From Rotaria sp. Silwood1 (Eukaryota > Rotifera > Eurotatoria > Philodinida > Philodinidae): a DNA stretch of 64,000 nt. Below the pieces are notes generated by a model. The model searched no databases, was not told the DNA's origin, and saw nothing but the letters and a program-made list of their open reading frames with translations. The stretch covers positions 62,001 through 126,000 of the forward strand of contig CAJNOP010000040.1 in the NCBI GenBank assembly GCA_905250075.1, in the 5' to 3' direction. Below, in pieces: positions 23,656 to 34,256 of the stretch (position 1 is its first letter; the number at the start of each line of letters is the position of its first letter). The translations under genes and the position numbers were made by a program.

Positions 23656-25961
23656 ATGATCAGAGAAATGCATATAAAAGCTAATCATGAATTAGAAAAA
23701 TCAGTAAATAATTATCGTTTAAAATATGTTCATCATTTAAAGTATTGGAAGAATATTCGAAAAACAAACTATTGGATTACATTTGAAAATCCTCTATTTG
23801 AGAATTATGGTAAAGTCTAATTGTCTTATTAAATAAAACAAGAAAAAAATTCACTCTCACTTTTTCTTTTGATTTTATTAATCAAATTATTTTTTCTTTT
23901 TTTTCAGTTAGTATGACCAGTGAATATCATTTTAACTCGTAAGATATAATAATTTTTTTTGGTCTTAAATAAATATTAATTATTTTGTTTTACTTATTTA
24001 ATAGAAATTCAATTCTTTCCGAAAATATTTCATCACCAACTGAATCAACAGATAGTGGAATACAAATATCTATAGAACGAACAATAGCAGTTCGTGTTCA
24101 TTTCTTTTATTTTATGTAAATTAAAGATTAATTTTAGATGGATGATGATATTGGCCTTCCATTAGGTTGGGAACGTTTTGAAGGTAAAACTTTATAATTC
24201 TATAATGTTTCAAATGCTTAAAAAAAAAAATCTTTTTTTTTTCTTCAGATGAACAAGGTGTTTATTATTGGCATAAACTTACTGGTACTGTAACACGTGA
24301 TCGACCACAATCAATGATTAATTCTCCATCATTAACACTTTCATCATCATCGAATGATACATGTTTTGAAATAAATTCCTTATTAAATAAAAGTGAATCT
24401 GATAATTCCATACGAGTAAATTGATTTTGCTTATATATATATATATAAATATGTTTTCAACATTTTTTCTCCTTGTAATAAATATTTTTTGTTTCTTAGA
24501 CATTAGATAATAATTCTGAGCAACATCGTTTTTATGTACGTTCACTTGGTTGGATAATAATCAATGAAGAAGATTTAACAAATGAAAAAACTAGTCGTAC
24601 TGTGAATCGTTGTATTTATGAATTAACACATGGTATTAATGATTCAATTAGTCGTTGGGGTGATGGTAAAGATCTTTATATGGATATTAATAATTCTGAT
24701 ATACTTTTAATTGATCCTAATGAAATGACTATATTACATAAACAATCAATACCATCACTTCGAGTCTGGGGAGTTGGAAGAGAAAATTCAAGGTTTCAAA
24801 AAATAAAAATTTCTTTTTTTTTAAATTTATTTTCAATTTTGATCTTTTAGAGACTTTGCTTATGTTGCTAAAGATAAAAATCGTACAACAAATATTTATA
24901 AATGTCATGTATTTCGTTGTGATAATACATCGGCAAGAATAATTGCAAATACTTTACGTGATGTATGTAAAAATCTAATGATTGAACGTGGTTTATTAAA
25001 TCATAAAACGGAAATTTCAAATGATGGAGTATTAATACAAAAACGGTAAATTTAGAAAAAAAAAGGAAAGAAATTTTTTTATGTAAACTTTCGAAATTAT
25101 CTTATATAGACCAACATCATTTCCTGATTCAATTGAAAATGATATTACAAATAGTAAAAATATAAAGTCTTTTATTGTATTAAAATTAAATGGTTTTTTT
25201 TTTGTATTTTAGCACAATTTCCAACACCAATGGAAGAACAAAAGAATAATTTATCATGTAAATATTTAGGTTGCACATATGTTGACAAACCAGGTGGAAT
25301 TGATATATTGCGACAAGCAATTGAAAAAATAACAACGACAGTACCAGATGATAGATGGATTTCAGTTATAGTTAAAATTTCACCAACATCAATTGTAATT
25401 TGTTCAGATGATGTATGTCGAATTTTTTAAAAGGCTTTTTTTTCATTATTTTATTGTGTTTCTTTTCTTGTAGGATTCAAAAGAACAGTTACTCGATTGT
25501 CGTATTCGTTATCTTTCCTTTCTTGGTATTGGACAAGATATTCGGTGAGTTAATTTTAATCTTTAGTTTGTAAATATGTCTTTCTCGTTGATAGTTTTTG
25601 TGGAATAATTATTCATTGTGCAGATAATTCATTTAAATGTCATGTATTTTATTGTCAACCATCATGTATTCAACTATGTAAAAATATAGAAGCTGCTTGT
25701 AAAGTAAATTCAAATATTTTTATTTTGGTTGTTTTTGGATTATATTTTCTTTTCTATATATATTTCATATAGTTACGTTATCAAAAATGTCTTGATGCTC
25801 ATCCACAACCAGTTAAAACAACTGAACAAACAAAAGTTTGTCATTTCTTTTTTCTTTTGAAAATCATTTCAATTTGTTTATTGTATTGATTTTAGAGTTA
25901 TACTGCACAGATTAAAAGTCTAGTTGAATCATTCTGGTTTGGGAATAAACAATCTGTCTGA
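23656..25961 (+). CDS. APBB1: FE65/APBB adaptor: WW domain and two PTB domains, 507 aa, 13 exons
   Basis: Exons 23656-23809, 23908-23938, 24005-24089, 24138-24183, 24249-24415, 24500-24792, 24851-25045, 25110-25153, 25213-25412, 25474-25544, 25595-25703, 25773-25835 and 25896-25961 join in frame. FE65 proteins are cytoplasmic/nuclear adaptors whose second PTB binds the NPTY tail of amyloid-precursor-like proteins. Seen: WW domain at about 97-125 (LPLGWERF, VYYWHKLTGT); PTB1 from about 170 (FYVRSLGWI, ISRWGDGKDLYMDI, SLRVWGVGREN, DFAYVAKDK, KCHVFRCD); PTB2 from 339 (QFPTPM, CKYLGCTYVDKPGGIDIL, CRIRYLSFLGIGQDI, FKCHVFYCQP). The WW domain lacks its second Trp (TVTRDRP in place of TTQWEPP). In-frame TAA just 5' of the ATG supports this start, although extra 5' exons are possible. 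It could be orthologous to APBB1, 2 or 3. Confidence 0.92.
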
Positions 25962-27920
25962 TTTAAATGTCAATATAAGTATTTTTCTTTCTCAATAACA
26001 GATCTTTGTTTTGTTGCTGTATGATGTATTTCTGATTTTTTATTTTTCAATCGAAAATCAATAATAAAACAAATGTTGTATTGTCGATTTATTGAATTTA
26101 AAATTTAGTTTTAACTTAATAATCACATTTCATTTTAACAAAGTTTGTATATAAAATGAAGTTCAAACTAAAAAAAATAGATATTCAAGCAATTTCTATA
26201 AGAGATTAATTAAGTTATGCTCGAATGTTTTTTCTAATCTTCGAAAGATGAAAAAGAATAAACACAAGTGTTCATCTATAGTTAAAAATAATTCTTGAAG
26301 TTAATGCCGTAGGGAAAATGCATGGTTCTGCTCTACAGAAGTACATACAAGTACCGACATATCAAAAAAGTATATTTATCTATACAATATTCTCAATGAT
26401 ATTAATGTATTCATTAATCTAAAATAATAAAAAGCAGCTATCTAATCAATATTACCATTCTATGAAATAATAAATCATTTCTTTGAATTTGCATTTAGTT
26501 GGTTATACGAATATATTTACCTAACATATCTGAATCGATACTACTGCTATATTTTAATAATTATGATATTTTGAAGATTGATTATTTTAGCATATGGATT
26601 AAAAATTAAGTTTGCGTTCTTGATATTCAAGTCTTCAGGTTTATCTCAACTTTATATTGATAATGAATTATGAATATTTTCATATTTATAATTCAGAAGC
26701 AATATCTATTGACAGAATTGATCGATACATGATATACAACTATCAATTTCACGATGACTTATATATGCTTTACGTCCAAACTGAGATTATGTTCAATCTC
26801 GAATTAAGAGGGATATTTATGTTAAAAGTTAAAACATTCTATAGATCAACATCATTTCAATGAATACAATCATCATCTGATCGATTCAGTACGAATCCAC
26901 AAAGCTATGAACAGTTTTCCATTAAATCGTTTTTTGTTTATAATATCGTCGATAACTTCTTGGGTTCGATCTTAAGTAATTAACTGATAGTTTTATTAAT
27001 TGAAATGCCATTGAACTCTCTCAGTGCATTGATAAGAATCTGAATCTAAGATTAGACGTAAACTCGTGAGTGATACACGTATGAGGAGTATGCAAACATG
27101 TGATCTATTTAAAATCTTTGAAATAAGCAGTTTAATAAAAACAATAGAATAAAAAAGCTGTAGACTTACGGAAGAAATATAAAATATAATGAAACATCAA
27201 GCAATATAAACAGAAACATGTTTTCTCTTCTTGTCTGCATCAAATTAAAAAGGAATAATCACATGAGAATACTAAACGAACTGATTGAACTTATTTTATT
27301 TTTAGCCACAAAATGATGTTAAGAATGTATTGGATTACTCACAGGATTAGCTAGTTGATAGAAGAATGCATATCAATTATGTTAAAAAAAGCTTCTAACT
27401 CGACCTGTTAAACTTACGATAAAAACCTATTTCAAACATGTATCTCGTTGTATTAGTTTTCTATCTTTTAACTAAAACAATGGTTACACACACTAAAAAT
27501 CCTCATAATCACCGTATTAGTAGTTATTTTTCAAAAAAAAGTTGCTTCAATTCAGTATTTTTATTGTTTAAACAGACTGTCAAAAAGTATCTCGATCAAT
27601 AAAAAAATAATAATATTTAGTTGCTTTTTTTGATGATTATCCTATCCAAATGATGTAACGATTTGAACTTCGAATATTTTAATAATGAATATAAATTTTT
27701 AGTCTCTTGGGATATTTAGAATTCATTAGTAGCTTATGACTAAATATTTTTATACTTTTTTTTTAATAATGATTAAGTTTCTTGATATTGAAGTTTCAAA
27801 TGATTGATTATACTATTGTTTTTTTTTAAAAAGAAACAGTTGATTAATTATTACATTTGAATAATAGAACAACCTGATATGTGATTTTATATATAAATAA
27901 CAGTAACCATTTGAGGTTAT
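25962..27920. other. Non-genic stretch after FE65
   Basis: Nearly 2 kb of AT-rich DNA. A 68-codon open frame at 26657-26863 has no recognisable domain and no splice context. Nothing else could be supported. Confidence 0.5.
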
Positions 27921-28030
27921 GTAGGCGTGCGTGTGTGGGTGTGAGGGTAGATACGGATGGATGGTTGGGGGTGTAGATGTAGATATTCTCTCTATCATCA
28001 GACGCTCATAACCACACCCACACCCGCCTA
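27921..28030. repeat. TGTGGG-type hairpin element 1
   Basis: The left end reads TAGGCGTGCGTGTGTGGGTG. The right end, as reverse complement, reads TAGGCGGGTGTGGGTGTG. The two therefore form an imperfect hairpin of about 110 bp whose arms are G-rich TGTGGG-like units. Similar hairpins occur at 28651-28721 and 31798-31851. Confidence 0.55.
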
Positions 28031-28342
28031 TTTGTTTTTTTTTCAAAAGTCTGTTTTTTCAATTGGGATCCTCTCGACTGGTCCCCCTTGCCAATTATCC
28101 CAACTGGTCCCCCCTTAATTGACTCTCAATTCGTCCCCAACAAAATTCGTTCCTAGTTGATTGATTCTCAATTCGTCCCCTCAATTAGCCCGTCCCTGTT
28201 CAGAAACAATTAGAAACAAATATAGGAATAATAGTCATCAATCAGAAAATTGATCGCTGCGTAGAGCACTCTGTATATATATATGATGTGTTTTCTTAGT
28301 AGTGTATTAGTTTCCCTATTGACATTATCTCTGCTCTGAGAA

Positions 28343-28651
28343 ATGCTGCTATTCACATCTTCGGAGCGCGGTCAACCTATACTCAATTACAATTCTCATC
28401 AATACACAAACAAGCGTGCGAGAAAGACGAGGAACGAGTGGCGTTGTCGAGATCGTGGTTGTGCCAGCATGCTTTCTCTTTGCATAGTCGATGCAAAAGT
28501 TCTTCGCGAGCCCTCTACTCATACTTTTCAACAACCAGCTTCTGTCGGCAAACCTCTAGTCGACAAAGCAGTTGGTAATATGAAAAAACGTGCACGAGAG
28601 GAGACTACGCCGATCCCCAAAATCTATACACAAGAAATCGTTAAAGCTCGT
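28343..28651 (+). pseudogene. FLYWCH-type zinc-finger fragment inside the MULE element
   Basis: One frame reads [20 protein letters not shown], then [12 protein letters not shown], then HTFQQPA. This is the order of the FLYWCH domain (S-x-R-G, L-x-Y, Y, W-x-C...C, H-x-H). Thr-Phe stands between the final H and the expected H (HTF rather than HTH), so zinc binding may be impaired. A basic segment ([20 protein letters not shown]) like the linker of MULE transposases follows. The frame is cut by the TGTGGG hairpin at 28651. Codon use is more GC-rich than in the resident genes. Confidence 0.6.
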
Positions 28652-28721
28652 AGGGTGTGGGTGTTGATGAGGATATGTATATGGCTCTAGTCTTCAACCA
28701 CACCCACACCCACCCGAAAAT
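28651..28721. repeat. TGTGGG-type hairpin element 2
   Basis: The left arm TAGGGTGTGGGTGTTGA and the right arm, whose reverse complement is GGGTGGGTGTGGGTGTGGTT, enclose about 35 bp. It sits inside the MULE element, directly after the FLYWCH frame, so it arrived later or was carried along. Confidence 0.55.
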
Positions 28722-28978
28722 CCCGAGCTCCTTCTTAACGACCATAAGGGCGGATTGATCACTGACATGCAACTCGTGATCAAACACGGACGCGCTTTGA
28801 AGACAAAACTTGTCAAATGATTTTTGTTTCTTTTATTTTTTTTCTTCCTTCGTTGTTACTCTTGAATAAAACAGCTGATTGTTGAAAATCGTCTGTTTAT
28901 CAAATTAGCCACCAATTAGTAGCTATTGGATTGGGGGACGAATTGAGAATCAATTAACGGAGTACGAATTTTGTGGGG

Positions 28979-28988
28979 NNNNNNNNNN
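28979..28988. other. Assembly gap (10 N) at a repeat
   Basis: The 35 bases before the gap (28944-28978, starting TGAGAATCAATTAACGG) are repeated exactly directly after it (28989-29023). The gap is therefore likely an overlap the assembler did not merge, or a real tandem repeat of uncertain copy number. Confidence 0.9.
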
Positions 28989-29115
28989 TGAGAATCAATT
29001 AACGGAGTACGAATTTTGTGGGGGACGAATTGAGAGTCAATTAATGCGGAGGGGACGAGTTGGGGACGAATTGGGGACCAGTTGGGGACGAGTCGAGAGT
29101 AACTCTTTTCAATTG

Positions 29116-29380
29116 TGTACTTCCTTTCTTAGAAAAGAAATATAATTAGATTTCTTTTCTCCGAGATACCTGTATTATAACTGTCTCTTTCATTTCTTAG
29201 AAAGAAAAGTGATCATACTTATTATCTCTTCAAAAGTCTGTTTATCAGCTGCCTGTCTCCTGTGTTAGAAAGGAATATGATTAAGCTTGTTTTGCCCACC
29301 AATTTTTTCTTTATTTGTTATGTCCTTTCTTAGAAAGGAATATAATGAACGTCGTTCTTTTCAATAAATTATTTTGTGTT
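29116..29380. repeat. Degenerate tandem repeat of about 60-72 bp units
   Basis: The motif CTTTCTTAGAAAGGAATATA, or close variants, occurs four times (about 29124, 29190, 29262 and 29322). Each copy is centred on the small palindrome CTTTCTTAGAAAG. A linked phrase CAAAAGTCTGTTT also occurs at 29231 and to the left of the MULE element at 28044, so the element appears to have inserted into this array. Confidence 0.45.
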
Positions 29381-30312
29381 TGTTTTAATACAAAAATTTT
29401 TTTTTTCTAAAATACCCGTTATTAACTTATGTCTCTCCTTTAATTTCAAATGAATATGCATAAAAAAATCAACACAGTTAGAATAATCGAAACACTACTC
29501 ATACCAACGCAGAGTCGATAATAATTGATTACAGTGACTTATAATCATTTCACAATTCGTTCTTAGTCAGTTTCTAATCGATTAAAATCAATTTTTTTTA
29601 TCAATTGCAATCCGATTTTTGTCCGTATTTCTTTCTACATTGGGTGATGCTATACAGAAAGAAAAAATAATAAAAATGAATCTATGTGTCCAAAGGAAAA
29701 TTGTAGCAGATTGCTGAAGGTACAGGACGCCATAGCACATGTGAAAGCTTGTGCTAAATTGTGGTTGGAAAAACAAAACGTTGGAATTTAGGGACTAAAG
29801 TCTGTTTATAATTAGCTATAAGGTATGACGACGATTACTGTAACCAGAGCTGCTTGCGGTCTGAGGGTAACAGTCTGGTCGATAGTACAGTAACTCATCT
29901 ATAAAAGATAACTGTCCGACAAACATGATTCAATCGCGAATAATTTACCTGCAAGTATATGTAAAGTCTGAAATGTCTGATTTATATAGCCATGTTTTTG
30001 TGTAGTTCTCAATGTTTGTGTTTTTAGTTATTGTGCTTTTTGGTATTTTGTGTATTTCTCTATGTCATTTCCTACAACTCTGTTTGTTGTTCGTCTAAAC
30101 TGGATGGTATTCCTATAGTAGATTTTCCGCCGTGAATGTATGGTAAGATTATAGCTGGTGTTTCCCATCATGAAAAAGTGTTCCACCATTTAATATGAAA
30201 GGAGTTGTTCACCCGTCCCAGAACCATTCTTTCTCGATTTTTGGACACACTTTTACTAGATTATCATTTGTCTCATCACAATAATGATATTTTATGATCA
30301 GTAGTAAAAATA
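29381..30312. other. Non-genic stretch
   Basis: No exon, hairpin or recognisable repeat was supported here. Confidence 0.45.
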
Positions 30313-31740
30313 ATGCGATTTGTTTTCTCAAGATTTGTATTCTTATTAGATGAAATTTTAAATCATATATTCCAAAATCAGATTACATCATTTATTATCG
30401 ATATTACTAAAAATGAAAAACAAAATTCAACTGCAAACATGACGAAACTTATATTTGAAGACATCTTTACTATGTTCATGAATTTACAATATATAACTCT
30501 CGGTTCATCTTTAATTTATTATCGAGAATTATCATATATCATGTCCTCTTCAACTTTCCTAAAATTACATGTTATTTTGGATTATTTCACTGATTATCTT
30601 TATCTAACGGACGTTTCAATCAACTGCGCACTCTTTTTCTCGATATTGGTTCCATTGTGTATCCATGTCAAACAATCAGTAATGAAGTAGATTATTTTTA
30701 ATGGATATTTAATTCATTGAAATAAATTAATAAGATTGGTTTTTTTCTAGGAAAAGTTGTCTAACTTAAGATGTTTTTTTGCTACACTGTAATGCTAGTA
30801 CAAATGTTTATGATCAATTAATTATACCACTTTTACATCGAATGTCTAATATGGAAAAATTTGATTTGTATCTTATAGTTTATGGCAGAAAAATATTAGT
30901 TAATATTAATGAGTTGAAGTCAAATATTATCAAACGTATGTCATGATTAAATAAATTTACATTTATTATTAACTCAAACATTCGTCTTTATAATCAAAGT
31001 GATTTACCATCAAATGAAGATATTCAACATACATTTAAAGAATTTAAAGATAATCAGATTGTCTCTTGTGTTGATTATTTTCCAAAGATACAAGAAAGTC
31101 AGTATCATATTTATTCATATCCATACAAATGAAAGCATTACAAGAATATAACAAATAATATTTCAGATGGATTATTTAAATATGTTTATGAAATATCATT
31201 ATCGGATGAACATCCTTTTGAACATACATTTTTTCTTCGAATTGCTCAATCATTGCCATTATTAGAGAAATTAACTTTGATTAATGAAAAACCACAGATT
31301 AACAAATTATGCAATGAATCAAATAATGACAATCAAGATTTGTCAATCATTAAATATTCTCATCTAGCTGAACTTAATCTTCAACAGGCTCGCAAAGATT
31401 ATCTTGAAGAATTTTTACTTCATACAAAATGAAGTTTATCAAATGGTGTCTATCTTTATATCAATTATCAAACGATGAAAAAAAGTAACACAATTTTACA
31501 AGAGATGCAACACGAATTAATTGTTCAAAAGTTAATTTTATTTACAGAAAGCATATTTCTCCATTTCCAAAATATTGCAAAGACTATTTTCTTCATATAT
31601 ATGCATCTTTATTCCAACTATTCTAAATTATTATTTAACTCTATAAATCCGAAATTATTTTTTCTGAATTGACTTTAACGAGACTGCCAGATTAGCTCAT
31701 TTTACACACAGAAACATATGAGAAAGCGATGTCTCACGTT
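30313..31740 (+). pseudogene. Pseudogene of a bdelloid F-box-like protein family
   Basis: From memory of a large family annotated as F-box-domain proteins in bdelloid rotifers, successive blocks match in order. They are LDEILNHIFQNQITSFIIDI and IFTMFMNLQYITLG (30340-30500), RFNQLRTLFLDIGS in another frame (about 30610), an intron-like break (about 30690-30750) followed by EKLSNLRCF, LIIPLLHRMSNMEKFDLYL (about 30815-30875), SDLPSNEDIQHTFKEF, VDYFPKIQESQYHIYSYPYK, DEHPFEHTFFLRIAQSLP, and DNQDLSIIKYSHL (about 31330). It carries a frameshift near 30610 and several in-frame stops (for example TGA near 30945, 31131 and 31431). The F-box itself is not visible at the 5' end. The family is thought to consist of leucine-rich-repeat-like proteins; function is not known. 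Confidence 0.7.
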
Positions 31741-33771
31741 CATATAATTTATTCAATGTAAGTTTTATTGAATTTTGTTGTTCTTGAATGAAAACTAGGG
31801 TGTGAGTGGGCGTGGGTGTAGGGATCCCTTTAATCACACCCACACCCCAAAATGGCAATTAGTTTTTTTCATGAAGAGAATCTCTGAAAAACCGAAACCT
31901 AAGACTTTCAACTCGTGAAATTTGCAGATAGAATTCTTTTAAAATTATCCAGAATGATAGAACAAACAATTGTGTACAAAATGTAACATCGTCCAATTCT
32001 CTAAGATGGTTTTTGACTGAGATACATCAATTCTACAGAAGGCGTAAAAATATTTTTTCTGAAAGAAATTTCATTTCGTACAGAATTATTTTTGTTCCAT
32101 CATTATGAGCAATTTAAATAGAATTCTATTGATGAGTTTCAGAAACTGAAAAAGTTGGTTTTCCAGAGGTCCTATCCATTGGAAACTACAAATATTTTCA
32201 TCTGTCAAAATTCTTATTGCGAATAAAATTCTTTTTACCAAGTACTGTTTGGATTCTTATTACTATTTACGGTAGCTAAATAAGCCTGGTCGAATAATTT
32301 TGGGAGCTATTTTAGCACAAAATAAAGTTATCACTGTTGAAAAAAGTCATACTTGTCAAAGAAATGCTGCGTCATCAAAGCAAAAATTCACTTTTATTGT
32401 AAAACATTTTAGAAAAAAGAAACCATGTATGATCACACCCCTTTTTCTTATAACTATTTAACTAGACTGAACTACACGAAAAGGATTGATTCTGAAACGT
32501 AGCGACACAACTATAGTAATCATTTGTTCCGCTAGAAACTTTATTTGATACTATTAGTCAATATATCGTTATTCGAAAATATCTTGACAACAATTCGTCT
32601 TAATTGCAACATCATGTAGCATGTCAATGTTTTATTTGGTTAATTTTGAAAAATTAATTAAGCTTAATTGGAAGAGAGAAGGAAATTTCGCTCTTTTTGA
32701 TATTGAAATTTACATAATCATAAATGTAAATCATAAGAAAAGACCATTATAGACAGTAATTAGTATTAACTTTCATCATAATAATATTAACCATATATGA
32801 AAGATGTTATTGTTAATTATCTGTAAGACACAAAATTCAAATTATTGGTCATTCATCGTATTCGCCTAACTCTATTCTTCGAGTTTTTGGTTATTTAGTT
32901 ATCTTGAAACTAGACTTCATATTTATTCAAGTGAATTAAAAAAAAACGAAAATGTCAATCAAATATGATGTGAATTACTTTAAGTATTTGATATAGCCAA
33001 ATCAATTGTATGTTTTTTCTATGAATAAAGTTTTCGAAGTGACAGAATGTTGTGATCAACCTAAATAACACTCTTGCTTCAGTTGAAGACATCACTACGC
33101 CAAGTAAGTACTTTTCTAAAAATGGTACTTGATTTTTCTCTTTCTCTTCTCTTCGACAGCATCATATATGTTAGGTACTTATAATTCAACAAAAAAACAA
33201 GTCACATATGGCACAGTATAATAAACAATGTGTTTTTTCTATCACGAATATTATATTGACAGAATAAATAAATTGAAGACGAAAACTAATGAATACAAAC
33301 CGACATAATCTAAGTCATATTGAGTTGTATAAGTAAGGATAACAAAAAACAAGCATTTTTTAAAGCTTTTTTTTCATCTTGATTTTTTTTGTTGGTTGTT
33401 TGCGAGTAATTCGTAGATACTTGATGCTTTTCCATGTAAAAATTCTTCAAAGTATATAGACAAATGTCAATATAACACTAAGTGAATAATTCATTACTTT
33501 AATATCGAAACAAAAACAATAACGATTAAATACATTATCGAAAGTCGTTTAGTTTGTAAAGTATTCTTTTCTATTTAAAATCAAAAACAAATAGCTTTGG
33601 TTTTGTATAAAATTTGAGGATGATAAATGCTATTGATAGTTTCATTCTGAACCAGTTCATGCAAGGATTCATTCTTGTCAACATAATCATTTAATTGAGT
33701 ATTTTTTTCGACACATAGCTAAACCTCGTTTAATAGAACACATTGTTAATCTGAACAATCAAGGAAACTCT
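31741..33771. other. Non-genic stretch
   Basis: Two kilobases of AT-rich sequence with no exon chain. It contains the third TGTGGG hairpin (31798-31851) near its left end. Nothing else was supported. Confidence 0.45.
31798..31851. repeat. TGTGGG-type hairpin element 3
   Basis: The left arm AGGGTGTGAGTGGGCGTGGG and the right arm CACACCCACACCCC (reverse complement GGGGTGTGGGTGTG) flank about 20 bp. It is shorter than the other two but has the same terminal text. Confidence 0.5.
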
Positions 33772-33881
33772 CAAGGGGAAAACGGCAGACTTTGTACTTG
33801 AAGGTAATTTACAATACTTAAACGCACTTTGAGCTACTTTAAAGTACTTTGATGTACTTCAAGTCTGCCGTTTTCCCCTTG
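33772..33881. repeat. 110-bp fold-back element with perfect 21-bp inverted ends
   Basis: Bases 33772-33792 (starting CAAGGGGAAAACGGCAGAC) are the exact reverse complement of 33861-33881. The interior is built from related ACTT-containing hexamers (TACTTG, TACTTA, CACTTT, TACTTT). Perfect ends suggest recent activity of a miniature inverted-repeat transposon. No convincing target duplication is visible. Confidence 0.7.
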
Positions 33882-34256
33882 GAAAATCTACGTTTTTTTA
33901 AATTTTATCAGTCGAATAACACAAAAGAATAAATCAACACAAGTTAAATCTTCTATAAATATCCTCATAGATAAGCAAAGAACATTGACTACTTCATATT
34001 CATATTACTTCTGTTAGAAATTTTTATGAAATATGTTTTTTTTATCTTAAAGTATTCATCAATTCAAATAAATAAATAAAGTTATAATATCACTGAGTGT
34101 TTTTTCTTCGGTTTTATTTTCTTTTTTTTTTCATCAATTGTCAATAATGATAATGAAATGAAAACTAGAATAAACGGTTGACAATAACATTCTTTCGACA
34201 AAACATTACAATAAATGATCTTATATACGATTGTTAACAATAGATAAATTCGTCTA
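33882..34256. other. 3' flank of RPL5
   Basis: A short AT-rich stretch that holds the RPL5 3'UTR and its polyadenylation signals on the minus strand. No other feature was seen. Confidence 0.4.

Larger units (their letters stand above)
28066..29105. mobile_element. Mutator-like (MULE) element, non-autonomous, with perfect 10-bp target duplication
   Basis: TTTTCAATTG occurs directly at 28056-28065 and 29106-29115. The intervening 1040 bp (10 of them N) begins GGATCCTCTCGACTGGTCCC and ends with the inverse of GAGTTACTCTCGACTCGTCC. Both long arms (about 28066-28185 and 28930-29105) consist of repeated blocks of the type TCTCAATTCGTCCCC in opposite orientation. A 9-11 bp target duplication with long repetitive termini fits Mutator-like elements, and the interior carries a FLYWCH zinc-finger fragment, a domain often found with MULE transposases. 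No transposase catalytic core remains. Confidence 0.7.
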
